A stretch of 11,902 nucleotides of DNA from Bacteroidota bacterium (lineage in GTDB: Bacteria; Bacteroidota; Bacteroidia; Flavobacteriales_D; Crocinitomicaceae). A program made the position numbers and the translations under genes. Where the stretch lies: assembly GCA_016866375.1 (NCBI GenBank), contig VGMK01000051.1, positions 1 to 11,902 of the forward strand. The letters are read 5' to 3'. The notes below the pieces were generated by a model, which saw only the letters and a program-made list of their open reading frames with translations, ran no database searches and was not told where the DNA came from. Shown here one piece after another: positions 1 through 6,893 of this stretch. Each line of letters starts with the position of its first letter. Within the stretch, counting starts at the first letter, position 1.

Positions 1-812
1 ATCCAAATTATGACGATCGTTCACTGTTGGGCGATAATCCTGAGGATTTTAACGATAGAAATTATGGTAATCCAGATGTCGAAGGTCCAGATGCCTTGCA
101 TGGAACCCACGTAGCCGGAATTATTGCAGCGAACAGAACTAATAATATAGGTGTAGAAGGTGTTGCAGAAAATGTAAAAATTATGTCCATAAGAACGGTT
201 CCAAATGGAGACGAACACGACAAAGATGTTGCGCTGGCTATTCGTTATGCTGTGGATAACGGTGCTAAGGTCATCAATATGTCCTTTGGAAAAGCGTATT
301 CACCTAAAGCACAATGGGTTTATGAGGCAATGGCATATGCTGACTCAAGAGGGGTTCTGTTAGTCCATGCAGCTGGAAATGATTCCAAGGATATAGATGT
401 AGAACCTAATTTTCCAACGGAAAATTACGATTTTCAAACAACAGAATTAGTACACATTTTAACCGTGGGCGCTTCAACGAGAAATGACGGTGAAGATCTT
501 GTTGCTGGATTTTCAAACTTTGGCATTTCCCAAGTAGATGTTTTTGCCCCTGGTTTTGAGATATACAATACAGTCCCGCAGTCTGAGTATATGAATTTAC
601 AAGGAACTTCAATGGCTGCTCCGATGGTTGCTGGTATGGCAGCCATGTTAGCCTCATATTACCCTTCCTTAACGATGGCAGAGATTCGAGAGGCAATCCT
701 TAGGACAGCAGTGCTCAAAAAACCTTTGGCTGATCTTTGTAATACAGGAGGTATTGTGAATATCCTAAAAGCTGTTAAATATTGCACTAAACTTGAAAAA
801 TCTAAGAAATAA
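1..812 (+). CDS. S8 family (subtilisin-like) serine peptidase, 5' truncated
   Basis: C-terminal part of a secreted subtilase. The reading frame is open to the left edge, so the start, signal peptide and catalytic Asp lie outside the window; a TTG at 27 is internal and not the real start. Visible are the His motif HGTHVAG (catalytic His codon 99-101), the oxyanion-hole Asn in HAAGND (codon 378-380) and the Ser motif GTSMAAP (nucleophile codon 609-611). The acidic, Asn-rich stretch just before HGTH is the insertion common in Bacteroidota subtilases. The protein ends about 60 residues after the Ser motif, as the family usually does, with no T9SS sorting domain. If exported, it therefore probably uses Sec and stays in the periplasm or as a lipoprotein (inference). 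The substrate is unknown. It is the first visible gene of the + strand string, and the next gene starts inside its last 20 bases. The family assignment is secure. Confidence 0.95.
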   Translation, partial: PNYDDRSLLGDNPEDFNDRNYGNPDVEGPDALHGTHVAGIIAANRTNNIGVEGVAENVKIMSIRTVPNGDEHDKDVALAIRYAVDNGAKVINMSFGKAYSPKAQWVYEAMAYADSRGVLLVHAAGNDSKDIDVEPNFPTENYDFQTTELVHILTVGASTRNDGEDLVAGFSNFGISQVDVFAPGFEIYNTVPQSEYMNLQGTSMAAPMVAGMAAMLASYYPSLTMAEIREAILRTAVLKKPLADLCNTGGIVNILKAVKYCTKLEKSKK

Positions 813-1272
813 GTTTTTACTAGGTTTTATTTTCCTAATTGGTTTTCAAAAATATAGTTGCCAGTCGAGAGTTACTGACACGCTTTATTTAAACACGGTC
901 ATAAACCAATGGCATCTCGACGCAGCAAACGCCCAATTGGACAATTATTTCTCGGTAATGTCAGAGGAATTTGTGTTTCTCGGCACTGCTCCGGGAGAAC
1001 GTTGGTCGAAATCTCAATTCTACAGCTTTTGCAAACCATACTTTGATAAAGGAAAAGCATGGGACTTTAAGCCTTCCTCTCGTAAGTGGCATATTGACTA
1101 TAAAAGAAAAATCGCATGGTTCGATGAAGATTTATCCACCTGGATGCAGGGTTGTAGGGGAAGTGGTATCTGTCTATTTGAAAAGGGAAATGTCAAAATA
1201 GCCTATTACAATTTAACTGTGCTTATTGAGAATGAAAAAATTCAGTCATTTATCGAACTAAGAAAGCAATAA
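793..1272 (+). CDS. Exported NTF2-like (SnoaL/DUF4440-type) protein
   Basis: A 159-residue protein with an N-terminal Sec-type signal (basic NLRNK, then a hydrophobic FLLGFIFLIGF core, about residues 8-18) and one NTF2-like alpha/beta domain from about residue 30 to the end. Conserved landmarks are an Asp/Phe-rich helix region (QLDNYFSVMSEEFVFLGT), ERWSKSQF, AWFDED (residues 108-113) and CRGSG (121-125). These match the SnoaL_3 type of the fold. Such proteins bind small ligands or have unassigned enzymatic roles, and no function can be given here. The start is uncertain: TTG at 793 lies 20 bp inside the protease gene. CTG at 772 and ATT at 781 are the only other upstream candidates before an in-frame stop at 766-768, and starting at the internal Met around 958 would delete the signal peptide and half the fold. 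A Cys follows YS near residue 23, but Lys at -3 makes a true lipobox doubtful. prmC begins directly after the stop codon. Confidence 0.85.
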   Translation: MKNLRNKFLLGFIFLIGFQKYSCQSRVTDTLYLNTVINQWHLDAANAQLDNYFSVMSEEFVFLGTAPGERWSKSQFYSFCKPYFDKGKAWDFKPSSRKWHIDYKRKIAWFDEDLSTWMQGCRGSGICLFEKGNVKIAYYNLTVLIENEKIQSFIELRKQ

Positions 1273-2130
1273 ATGTTTGTGAAGGATAACAAAATCGATA
1301 CCTGCAAACATTATTTTTACGACCGACTTAAAGGTCAATTTTCAAGCCTTGCCCTTCAACAAATGTGGAAGACTTTAATTTGTAATCGCTACAACTGGGA
1401 CAATGCTCAATTTCTTTTAAATCAACAAGTCTCATTGTCAGAGTCTGATTTGCTCTACGTCCGAGACTTTGTCAAACGGCTTCAAGCTCATGAACCTTTC
1501 CAATATATTTTAGGTAAGACGAATTTTTATGGCCTTTCCATTTTTTGTAATTCAGATGCCTTAATTCCGCGTCCGGAAACTGAAGAACTTATCGGGTGGA
1601 TTCGAAAGTGTAATTTAAAACCACTCTCTATTTTAGACATTGGAACAGGTACCGGCTGCATAGCACTTGCTCTTAAATCAATTTTTCCATGCGCGTCAGT
1701 TAATGCTTGCGATTTATCAGAAAAAGCTCTTAGCTTGGCAAAAAAAAATGCAGAAAACCTTAAGTTGCCTGTTGAATTTAAAAAGGTGAACGTTTTGACC
1801 CGTAATTTTGATAAAAAAAAATATGACCTCATTGTCTCTAATCCTCCGTACGTCATGAGATCGGAAGTTAAGGAAATAGCCCCAAATGTGAAAGATTTTG
1901 AACCCCACCTCGCTCTTTTCGTAGAGGATGACGACCCTCTAATTTTTTATAAAAAAATAGCAGATTACGCGCTAAAAAGTTTGAACCCTGATGGCCTATT
2001 GTTTTTTGAAACACATCATAAATTTCACATCGAACTTCAAAATGAAATGATTGAAAGAGGATATATAAATATTGAGTTAAGGAAAGATTTACAAGGCCAA
2101 GATAGATTTTTGAAAGCGCAAATTCCCTAA
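1273..2130 (+). CDS. prmC: Peptide chain release factor N5-glutamine methyltransferase
   Basis: Uses S-adenosylmethionine to methylate the Gln of the GGQ motif in release factors RF1/RF2, which raises peptide-release efficiency in the cytoplasm. The 285-residue length is normal for PrmC/HemK. The N-terminal helical domain (about 1-90) binds the release factor and is followed by the family signature LIPRPETE (residues 97-104). The Rossmann methyltransferase domain shows the SAM-binding motif I DIGTGTGCIALAL (GTGTG at 124-128) and the catalytic NPPY at 190-193, which holds the target glutamine amide. The ATG directly abuts the previous TAA (TAAATG), so translation is probably coupled by reinitiation. 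No promoter space exists upstream. ligA follows after 9 bp. Identification is firm. Confidence 0.97.
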   Translation: MFVKDNKIDTCKHYFYDRLKGQFSSLALQQMWKTLICNRYNWDNAQFLLNQQVSLSESDLLYVRDFVKRLQAHEPFQYILGKTNFYGLSIFCNSDALIPRPETEELIGWIRKCNLKPLSILDIGTGTGCIALALKSIFPCASVNACDLSEKALSLAKKNAENLKLPVEFKKVNVLTRNFDKKKYDLIVSNPPYVMRSEVKEIAPNVKDFEPHLALFVEDDDPLIFYKKIADYALKSLNPDGLLFFETHHKFHIELQNEMIERGYINIELRKDLQGQDRFLKAQIP

Positions 2131-2139
2131 TTTTATATT

Positions 2140-4155
2140 ATGGTTGACAAGTCAATTCAGCTAAGAATAATTCAACTCACTAGCGACTTACATGCGCACA
2201 ATTATCGTTATTACGTCGAAAATAATCCGCAAGTTTCTGATTTTGAATTTGACATGTTGCTCAAAGAATTACAAGAGCTTGAGCAGAAATTTCCTGAATT
2301 AGCACTCGAGAATTCTCCAACCAAAAGAGTTGGCGGCGATATAACAAAGAAATTTGAAGTTTTCAAACACAAGTATCCGATGCTGTCCCTGTCAAACACT
2401 TATTCCGCAGAAGAAATTTGCGAGTGGGAGGAACGAATACAAAAGAGCATTGGTCGTCAAATTAATTATGTATGTGAGCTAAAATATGACGGAGTTGCCA
2501 TCGGATTACGATACGAAAATGGGAATTTAATAAGAGCTGTAACTCGCGGAGATGGAGAAAAAGGTGAGGATGTCACCGCGAATGTGAGAACTATAAAGTC
2601 TGTTCCCCTAGCACTGAATGGAAATTATCCACTGGATTTTGAAATTCGAGGTGAAATATTCCTTCCAAAATCAAAGTTTGAGGAATTAAATAAGGAGAGA
2701 GAATTACAAGGTGAAATCTTATTTGCTAATCCGAGAAATACTGCAGCAGGCACATTAAAACTTCAAGACTCACGAATTGTGGCAGAACGCAACTTATCGT
2801 CTTTTTTATATGGTGTTTATGGTGTTTCAGGTCTTTTTGATGGGCACTTTGAAAGCGTTCAACATGCCGGACAATGGGGATTTCAGGTTCCTAAAACCAT
2901 GAATAATTACATTGCACTTGTTGATAATATCGAAGATGTATTGAAGTTTATTTCTTATTGGGATCAACACAGGTATTCATTGCCTTTCGACATTGATGGT
3001 GTTGTTATTAAAGTCAATGAATTTGCCATTCAAGAAGAATTAGGATTTACAGCAAAATTTCCGCGATGGGCAATTGCCTATAAATTTAAAGCGCAACAGG
3101 TTGAAACAATTGTAGAAAGTATAGATTTCCAAGTTGGTAGGACTGGCGCAATTACCCCAGTAGCCAATTTAATTCCTGTTTTCCTCGGAGGAACCACCAT
3201 AAAAAGAGCATCCTTACACAACGCGGATCAAATTAAAAAATTAGGCCTTCGAATTGGGGACACGGTGCGTGTTGAGAAAGGTGGGGAAATTATACCAAAA
3301 ATAATTGGAGTCGTTACGGAGAAACGAAACGCCTCTGCACCATTATTTTCGTTCATCAAAAAATGTCCACAGTGTCAAACCGTACTTGTTCGAAATGAGG
3401 GCGAGGCCCAGCACTATTGCCCAAACGAAAAAACTTGCCCACCACAAGTAAAAGGAAAGATAGAGCACTTTATTTCAAGACGAGCAATGAATATTGACGG
3501 TGTTGGTGTTGAAACAATTGATGCCTTATTGAAAAATGGTCTCATTGCATCAGTAGCTGATTTGTACTCGTTACAAAGAGCAGATTTAATGGCACTTGAT
3601 AGAATGGCTGAAAAATCAGTAGAAAATATATTACAAGCAATTGAGGATTCAAAAGCAGTTCCATTTGAAAGAGTTTTGTTTGCATTGGGAATTCGACATG
3701 TGGGGGAAACGGTAGCAAAAAAATTGGTCAAATATTTTTCTTCAATAGATGAACTTGCGGTAGCTACCTTTGACGAACTTATAGCGGTTGACGAGGTAGG
3801 AGAGAAGATAGCCTATTCAATTTTGCAGTTTTTTGAAACAGAGGAGCACATAAAGCTCATAGCTTCATTGAAAAGCGCAAATCTTCATTTTTTTTCGACT
3901 CATAAACAGAATATTTCGAATATCTTAGCAGGAAAAATTATTGTAATTTCAGGAACATTTCAATCTTTCTCCCGTGACGAATTAAAAGAATTGATTGAAA
4001 TAAATGGTGGAAAAAATGGGAGCACGGTAACGAAAAAGACTGATTTTATAATTGCAGGTGAAAATATGGGGCCTTCAAAATTAAAACAAGCCAAGGAATT
4101 AAATATTCAACTCTTGAGCGAAAATGATTTTATTAAATTTATAAGTCAAACATGA
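2140..4155 (+). CDS. ligA: NAD+-dependent DNA ligase
   Basis: Joins nicks in duplex DNA during replication and repair, using NAD+ as adenylate donor. It is 671 residues long, a typical full length for bacterial LigA. Domain Ia comes first, with the YYVENNPQVSDFEFD region around residues 24-38 that binds the NMN half of NAD+. The nucleotidyltransferase domain has the adenylated Lys at residue 115 (ELKYDG), GEIFLP, NPRNTAAGTLKLQD and DGVVIKVN. The OB fold follows (VGRTGAITPVA, RIGDTVRVEKGGEIIP), then a Cys4 zinc finger (C409, C412, C427, C433). Next come helix-hairpin-helix repeats (NIDGVGVETIDALL, LGIRHVGETVAKKL) and a C-terminal BRCT domain from about 594 (GKIIVISGTF through NDFIKFI). Every catalytic motif is intact. 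It sits within the + strand gene string, 9 bp after prmC, and shares ATGA with the next gene. Confidence 0.99.
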   Translation: MVDKSIQLRIIQLTSDLHAHNYRYYVENNPQVSDFEFDMLLKELQELEQKFPELALENSPTKRVGGDITKKFEVFKHKYPMLSLSNTYSAEEICEWEERIQKSIGRQINYVCELKYDGVAIGLRYENGNLIRAVTRGDGEKGEDVTANVRTIKSVPLALNGNYPLDFEIRGEIFLPKSKFEELNKERELQGEILFANPRNTAAGTLKLQDSRIVAERNLSSFLYGVYGVSGLFDGHFESVQHAGQWGFQVPKTMNNYIALVDNIEDVLKFISYWDQHRYSLPFDIDGVVIKVNEFAIQEELGFTAKFPRWAIAYKFKAQQVETIVESIDFQVGRTGAITPVANLIPVFLGGTTIKRASLHNADQIKKLGLRIGDTVRVEKGGEIIPKIIGVVTEKRNASAPLFSFIKKCPQCQTVLVRNEGEAQHYCPNEKTCPPQVKGKIEHFISRRAMNIDGVGVETIDALLKNGLIASVADLYSLQRADLMALDRMAEKSVENILQAIEDSKAVPFERVLFALGIRHVGETVAKKLVKYFSSIDELAVATFDELIAVDEVGEKIAYSILQFFETEEHIKLIASLKSANLHFFSTHKQNISNILAGKIIVISGTFQSFSRDELKELIEINGGKNGSTVTKKTDFIIAGENMGPSKLKQAKELNIQLLSENDFIKFISQT

Positions 4156-4616
4156 AAAATATTTGGTCTTCAATAAAATCATTACTGGTCGTTTTTCCAT
4201 ACGAAGACGATGAACAACTAAAGCTGTTTAGAAAATCGCTTGATAAGATGCTCAATTCGAGCAACGTGGATAGATTGATTGTTGTGGTAAATATTCCAAA
4301 GGATGTGGATAAAAATAGTTTACCTCCACATTTCCTTATATACTACAATTCACCCAATGATTTTAATTTTTGGGGAAAGTTAAAGGATGTCCAACTTGAA
4401 GCAGAATTAACAAGAGCATATGATGTTTTATTATGGTTTGGCGATACAGACAAAAAAATATATTCACAGATTCAAGAAACCTCTTTTCAAAGAAAAATAA
4501 TTATTAACCAAGATAACCCTTCATTCGATTTAAGTTTGAATGCAGGGTCAGATGCTCCGGATATGATGCTAAATTTTGTAATTGAAACGTTAAAAAAAAT
4601 AACTACAGATGAATAA
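4152..4616 (+). CDS. DUF6913-like protein of unknown function
   Basis: A 154-residue, predicted cytoplasmic protein without signal peptide or membrane segment. The pattern of alternating short beta strands and helices (LIVVVNIP, FLIYYN, YDVLLWFGD, KIIINQDNPSFDLSLNAG, MMLNFVIETLKKI) and its place between ligA and dapA match the Bacteroidota-specific family DUF6913, whose role is unknown. The C-terminal block, a strand ending in an Asp/Asn-rich turn followed by FDLSL and a final amphipathic helix, is the most family-like part. The family call is from memory of the pattern and is moderate. The ATG overlaps the ligA stop as ATGA, and its own last 8 bases overlap dapA, so its translation is probably coupled on both sides. 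A link to dapA or ligA function is suggested only by synteny. Confidence 0.75.
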   Translation: MKNIWSSIKSLLVVFPYEDDEQLKLFRKSLDKMLNSSNVDRLIVVVNIPKDVDKNSLPPHFLIYYNSPNDFNFWGKLKDVQLEAELTRAYDVLLWFGDTDKKIYSQIQETSFQRKIIINQDNPSFDLSLNAGSDAPDMMLNFVIETLKKITTDE

Positions 4617-5490
4617 TCCCTTTGTCGGCTCAGGTGTTGCACTCGTAACACCATTTAATGCTGATTATTCCATTGATTATAAAGCTTTAAAATCGCTCGT
4701 TCGTTTACAAATAGCGGGTGGAACTGATTTTTTAGTGGTTCAAGGTACTACAGGAGAATCTCCTGTGCTAACGGCCGAGGAAAAATTGTCCGTGCTTGAT
4801 TGCGTGTTGGAAGAAAATAACGGAAAACTCAAAGTAGTATATGGCGTTGGTGGAAATAATACCATGGCCGTTGCGAATGCCATCAAGCAAATTCCAAAGG
4901 GAGTGGATGGAATACTTTCTGTTTCTCCCTATTACAATAAACCCATTCAACGGGGAATAATTGAACATTACCGGCACCTTTCATCGTGTACAGAGATACC
5001 AATCATTTTATACAATGTTCCTGGAAGAACTGGATCTAATGTGCTGCCTGAAACAACTTTGGCCCTTGCCGAAGTCCCAAACATTGTTGCCATGAAAGAA
5101 GCATCTGGAAACATGGAACAAATCATGGAGATTATTCGTTTGCGAAAGGCGGATTTTGGAGTTTTATCAGGTGACGATGCCATCACAATGCCGTTAATAG
5201 CAGCAGGAGCAGATGGTGTTATTTCCGTGGTAGCGAACGCCTTTCCCGAGAAATTCTCCAGATTAGTTCACACTGCTTTGGAGGGAGATTATGACCGTTC
5301 GAGAAAAGAGCATTACGATTTATTTCCTATAACAAAAATGTTTTTTGAAGAGGGAAATCCTGGAGGTGTAAAAATAGCGTTGAAGGAGCGCGGGATTAGC
5401 TCTGATGTTTTGAGATTGCCATTGGTCCCCGTTTCGGATGGTTTAAAAGAACGAATTGTCAGAGAAACAAAACGATTGATAGGTTACTAA
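4609..5490 (+). CDS. dapA: 4-hydroxy-tetrahydrodipicolinate synthase
   Basis: Condenses pyruvate with aspartate semialdehyde, the first committed step of lysine and diaminopimelate synthesis; diaminopimelate is needed for peptidoglycan cross-links. The protein has 293 residues, the usual length of this (beta/alpha)8-barrel family. Visible active-site motifs are GTTGES (residues 46-51, with the proton-relay Thr), the Tyr and Arg of YNVPGR (Y135, R140) and the Schiff-base Lys in MKEASGN (K163). SPYYNKP, SGDDAI and GADGVISV are also conserved barrel motifs. The ATG lies 8 bp inside the preceding gene. The following gene abuts the stop directly. Both aspartate-family lysine supply and cell-wall synthesis depend on the product, which fits the neighbouring dipeptidase. 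Confidence 0.98.
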   Translation: MNNPFVGSGVALVTPFNADYSIDYKALKSLVRLQIAGGTDFLVVQGTTGESPVLTAEEKLSVLDCVLEENNGKLKVVYGVGGNNTMAVANAIKQIPKGVDGILSVSPYYNKPIQRGIIEHYRHLSSCTEIPIILYNVPGRTGSNVLPETTLALAEVPNIVAMKEASGNMEQIMEIIRLRKADFGVLSGDDAITMPLIAAGADGVISVVANAFPEKFSRLVHTALEGDYDRSRKEHYDLFPITKMFFEEGNPGGVKIALKERGISSDVLRLPLVPVSDGLKERIVRETKRLIGY

Positions 5491-6255
5491 ATGTTCCCGC
5501 GTTTTATTTTTATTTACAGCACGCTATATTTACTTTCGTGTTCCGGTGAAAACAATAAAAATTCGTTCCCGAAAAATAATAGTATCAAACCACCCTTAGT
5601 AAAGGTGAATTTAAAGAAAGTAACTTCTCTAAACAGGAAAGTTCAAACACAAAAATCTTTTGACTCTTTTATTGACATAAGAGAATTAAACCAAGCTATC
5701 AAAGTTGAGCTCAAGTATACCACTGAAGATAACTTCATGCACATGCGCTTGTATGAAAAAATAGATCGAGCATACCTTCAAAAGGACGTTGCAAAGCGCT
5801 TAGCAAAAGTTCAGGATGCTTTGACTAAAAAGAAACCTGGTTTTTGCTTACTTGTCTACGATGCCCTGAGACCTGTAAGTGTTCAGAGAAAAATGTGGAA
5901 TGCTTTAGACAGTATACCACCGCTCAGGAGAGGTAAATTCGTTTCAAACCCCGCTAATAAAAGTTTGCATAACATGGGAGCTGCTGTTGACCTCACCATT
6001 GTGGACGACAAGGGAGTCCCCCTAGATATGGGGGCCGGATTCGATGATATTCGTGAAATTGCATATCCAGCCCATGAGCATCGCTTCCTTCAAACGGGAG
6101 AGCTCAGCAAGAAACAAGTTGAAAACAGACTTTTGTTAAGAAGTTTGATGCAGGCGCAGGGGTTCAGACAATTACAAACGGAATGGTGGCATTATAATGC
6201 TTGCTCCAGACCCGAGGCATTGAAACGATATGAGGTGCTTTATGATGAATTTTAA
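5491..6255 (+). CDS. ddpX: VanX/DdpX-type D-Ala-D-Ala dipeptidase lipoprotein (peptidase M15)
   Basis: A zinc peptidase of family M15D that hydrolyses D-alanyl-D-alanine. The N-terminus is a lipoprotein signal with lipobox LLSC (Cys17), followed by a low-complexity Asn/Lys-rich linker to about residue 50, so the mature enzyme is probably membrane-anchored and periplasmic. The catalytic domain (about 55-254) has the motif SLHNMGAAVD, giving zinc ligands H160 and D167, and EWWH, giving the catalytic Glu231 and zinc ligand H234. The substrate-binding Arg is in YDALRP (R127). All key residues are present. It likely recycles dipeptides from peptidoglycan turnover. Nothing nearby (no VanH, VanA or VanRS homologue) supports glycopeptide resistance. 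The ATG directly abuts the dapA stop (TAAATG), and the stop codon overlaps that of the opposing lipoprotein gene. Confidence 0.92.
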   Translation: MFPRFIFIYSTLYLLSCSGENNKNSFPKNNSIKPPLVKVNLKKVTSLNRKVQTQKSFDSFIDIRELNQAIKVELKYTTEDNFMHMRLYEKIDRAYLQKDVAKRLAKVQDALTKKKPGFCLLVYDALRPVSVQRKMWNALDSIPPLRRGKFVSNPANKSLHNMGAAVDLTIVDDKGVPLDMGAGFDDIREIAYPAHEHRFLQTGELSKKQVENRLLLRSLMQAQGFRQLQTEWWHYNACSRPEALKRYEVLYDEF

Positions 6256-6893
6256 TAGGTGACAAGAATTAACGAAGTATCGAATGGCGAGGGTGTCGCT
6301 TCTTTATGCCCATATTGACTCGAGTTCCCATTAATTATCCAATAATCGACTGAAAATAAACTGTTTGCGTTGTTGATACATATTTTAGAATAATAAGATT
6401 GCTCCACTAAATCAATTAATCCCCCAGGACAACACTCCAGACAATTATTATTCTCATTTATTTTCATGAATCGAAAAATTTCGCCCGGCAAAACGGTTGT
6501 ATTTATAAACCGCATCTCCACCCATGATTTTGCTTTGGTTCCGAAGTTCCGCGTGTTTGTTTCTGAGGGGTTGAGAACTGAAAAGGGTATTTCTTCAATA
6601 ATTTCAAAATAGTTTTCTTTTGTTGCGATTAAAACATATTTCTCTATTTTATCACGTGGGAATGTAAACTGATACTTACCATCAGGTGGAAGAATAAGCG
6701 AATCCAAAGGAACCAAGGTACTTGTTCCAATTGGGACCTTATAAAGTTTAACTTTTGCACCGTTCAAACCCCCTGAAAAAGTTTCGTCTGTAATTGTTCC
6801 GGACAATGTAAATACGGCAATTCCCCGTTTGCAAGAGTTAGAAACAAATGCTACAAATAAAAGAATCAAAATAAATGTGCTCAGCCCTTTCAC
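6252..6893 (-). CDS. Putative lipoprotein with a transthyretin-like domain and a CxxCC motif
   Basis: A 213-residue protein of unknown function. Residues 1-20 form a lipoprotein-type signal peptide ending SNSC (Cys21), so it is probably anchored in the inner or outer membrane facing the periplasm. Residues about 28-105 look like a small beta sandwich of the carboxypeptidase-regulatory/transthyretin type (LSGTITDE, NGAKVKLYK, PDGKYQFTFP, YVLIATKENYF). A second beta-rich part begins at WVEMRFIN and contains four cysteines (C151, C154, C155, C172), which could form disulfides or bind a metal. No catalytic motif is recognised. The start is GTG at 6893, which forms a GTGA overlap with the stop of the permease gene upstream, so expression should be translationally coupled to it. 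A role in envelope assembly with that permease is inference from context only. Confidence 0.8.
   Translation of the reverse strand: MKGLSTFILILLFVAFVSNSCKRGIAVFTLSGTITDETFSGGLNGAKVKLYKVPIGTSTLVPLDSLILPPDGKYQFTFPRDKIEKYVLIATKENYFEIIEEIPFSVLNPSETNTRNFGTKAKSWVEMRFINTTVLPGEIFRFMKINENNNCLECCPGGLIDLVEQSYYSKICINNANSLFSVDYWIINGNSSQYGHKEATPSPFDTSLILVTY

Noticed and set aside
406..696. Open frame of 96 codons on the - strand inside the protease gene
   Set aside because: It lies opposite well-conserved subtilase motifs, shows no domain of its own and has no promoter or neighbour to support it.
1527..1856. Open frame of 109 codons on the - strand inside prmC
   Set aside because: It is antisense to the SAM-binding and NPPY motifs and its translation looks like unconstrained sequence.
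3414..3731. Open frame of 105 codons on the - strand inside ligA
   Set aside because: It is a mirror of the zinc-finger and helix-hairpin-helix coding region, with no recognisable protein features.
5491..6255. Glycopeptide-resistance cassette, because of the VanX-type enzyme
   Set aside because: No VanH, VanA-type ligase or VanRS homologue is nearby; the neighbour is dapA. The outer membrane of Bacteroidota already excludes glycopeptides. A turnover enzyme is the simpler reading.
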